DNA of 14,493 nucleotides. It comes from CAZLGO01 sp964559295. GTDB lineage: Archaea > Methanobacteriota > Methanobacteria > Methanobacteriales > Methanobacteriaceae. The stretch is taken from NCBI GenBank assembly GCA_964559295.1, contig CAZLGO010000044.1:1-14493 (forward strand), given 5' to 3'. The notes beneath the pieces were generated by a model. It was not told the origin of the DNA. It ran no database searches and saw only the letters and a list, made by a program, of their open reading frames with translations. Position numbers and translations under genes: made by a program. Shown here in pieces: positions 13,964-14,493 of this stretch. Position 1 is the first letter of the stretch. Every line of letters starts with the position of its first letter.

Positions 13964-14373
13964 CTCTTATGATTTTTTTAATAATTGGAATGCTTTTTAT
14001 GGGATTTGCAGCAGGCATGTTCTTCTTTACAAATACCGGGCAGCTTACCCCTGATGTTAAGATTTTCCAAAAAAAGGAAGAACCTACCACCGTCTTAACT
14101 AATAACACATCTTCTTCGGAATCTAAAAATACTACAAAAGATAAAAAAACGACAGCATGTAAAAGATGCGGTGGAGATGGATGGTTAACCTGTTTACAGT
14201 GTCATGGAGTTGGTCATGTATCGTGTTCTTACTGCGGAGGAGATGGTATCAATGATACTGGAGATCCATGCAGCGCGTGTGGAGGATCTGGAAAGATCAC
14301 ATGTCCCCATTGCGCAGGTGCAGGTGGATTTAAATGCTGGGTGTGTGGAGGAGACGGTAAGGTAGAAATTTAG
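13939..14373 (+). CDS. Membrane-anchored protein with six DnaJ-type CxxCxGxG repeats
   Basis: From the GTG at 13939 the protein is 144 residues. A single hydrophobic helix (ALMIFLIIGMLFMGFAAGMFFF, about 9-30) is followed by a Ser/Thr-rich linker with N-glycosylation sequons (NNT, NTT). Then come six CxxCxGxG units: CKRCGGDG, CLQCHGVG, CSYCGGDG, CSACGGSG, CPHCAGAG and CWVCGGDG. DnaJ has four such units; no J domain or substrate-binding C-terminal domain is present. By family knowledge these fold into zinc centres with chaperone or disulfide-related roles. The linker sequons suggest that the repeats face the outside. The start is uncertain: the frame is open back to 13861, and the upstream frame reads as protein. 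Its expected N-terminal zinc ribbon is in the overlapping ORF at 13772. Confidence 0.75.
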   Translation: MSKNSSRIALMIFLIIGMLFMGFAAGMFFFTNTGQLTPDVKIFQKKEEPTTVLTNNTSSSESKNTTKDKKTTACKRCGGDGWLTCLQCHGVGHVSCSYCGGDGINDTGDPCSACGGSGKITCPHCAGAGGFKCWVCGGDGKVEI

Positions 14374-14398
14374 AAAAAGGTATCCATCACAAAATTCA

Positions 14399-14415
14399 GG
14401 CGACCGAAGGTCGCC
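14399..14415. repeat. Perfect 7-bp GC-rich hairpin
   Basis: GGCGACC and GGTCGCC are perfect arms around a GAA loop, standing out in AT-rich DNA. It lies 26 bases past the last gene's stop. No T-tract follows it closely on the plus strand, so it is not a classic intrinsic terminator; it could be a short palindromic repeat or a transcript 3' end. Confidence 0.6.
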
Positions 14416-14444
14416 AATCCTTTGGGAAAGCGTTGATTTAAATA

Positions 14445-14472
14445 TTTTGATCAACCTTTTTCTAAAAGGTTG
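14445..14472. repeat. TTTTGATCAACC hairpin element, copy 2
   Basis: This copy has the same layout as the one at 4765-4792: TTTTGATCAACC, then arms CAACCTTTT (14452-14460) and AAAAGGTTG (14464-14472) around loop TCT. The two 28-base copies differ only in the loop. It lies about 75 bases downstream of the last gene. Confidence 0.7.
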
Positions 14473-14493
14473 TAGAAGAGGATTGACCCAAAG

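Larger units (their letters stand above)
14374..14493. other. Non-coding tail with two inverted repeats
   Basis: Nothing after the stop at 14373 looks coding. It holds the GC-rich hairpin at 14399-14415 and the second copy of the TTTTGATCAACC element. A minus-strand open frame across this stretch runs through both and through the CxxCxGxG gene and is rejected. Confidence 0.5.

Noticed and set aside
14194..14454. Minus-strand 86-codon open frame at the right end
   Set aside because: It reads through the CxxCxGxG repeats and through both hairpins, which is the pattern of a shadow frame.

Overview
The window looks like archaeal, AT-rich chromosomal DNA, most likely from an anaerobic euryarchaeote of the methanogen / ANME / Syntrophoarchaeia kind. 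That placement is an inference. The archaeal signs are an archaeal-type DnaG, a UPF0292-type Toprim protein, an archaeal XerA recombinase, an ArcS/TGT-like archaeosine protein, an archaeal phosphoglycolate phosphatase, GGTG-type ribosome binding sites and TATA boxes upstream of several starts. HypD, FdhD and a PflX-like radical SAM protein point to an anaerobic, hydrogenase- or formate-related metabolism. No structural gene for such an enzyme is in the window.

Layout: (1) 1-161, minus strand: the 5' end of a Lys/Glu/Pro-rich protein with two exact 51-bp repeats. (2) 162-582: AT-rich gap. (3) 583-1314, plus: a TGT-like domain resembling the N-terminal part of ArcS, without the ArcS core or PUA domain. 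It converges on a small methyltransferase (1337-1984, minus). (4) 2122-6385, all minus, read right to left: UPF0292 Toprim protein, DnaG, two tandem hairpins, a zinc-ribbon-containing Lon-like AAA+ ATPase with no protease domain, and XerA. This is a DNA-maintenance / RNA-processing block. (5) 6386-6743: divergent promoter region. (6) 6744-12403, plus: FdhD, a secreted CWB2 x3 / glycoside-hydrolase-like surface protein, then a tight run of HypD, phosphoglycolate phosphatase and TldE/PmbA. (7) 12404-12701: gap ending in a TATA box placed for a leaderless transcript. (8) 12702-14373, plus: PflX-like radical SAM protein, a zinc-ribbon ORF, and an overlapping ORF with one membrane helix and six CxxCxGxG (DnaJ-type) zinc-finger repeats. 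(9) 14374-14493: non-coding tail with a GC-rich hairpin and a second copy of the TTTTGATCAACC hairpin element seen after dnaG.

The most interesting point is the pair of overlapping ORFs at 13772-14373. The overlap carries an A AAA AAT slippery heptamer in the correct register for a -1 shift, which would join them into one roughly 200-residue protein: zinc ribbon, membrane helix, six CxxCxGxG repeats. A strong Shine-Dalgarno just before an internal GTG offers a competing two-protein explanation. The other things to look at are the repeated TTGATCAA hairpin element, the Lon-like ATPase that has a zinc ribbon instead of a peptidase, and the CWB2/glycosidase surface protein.
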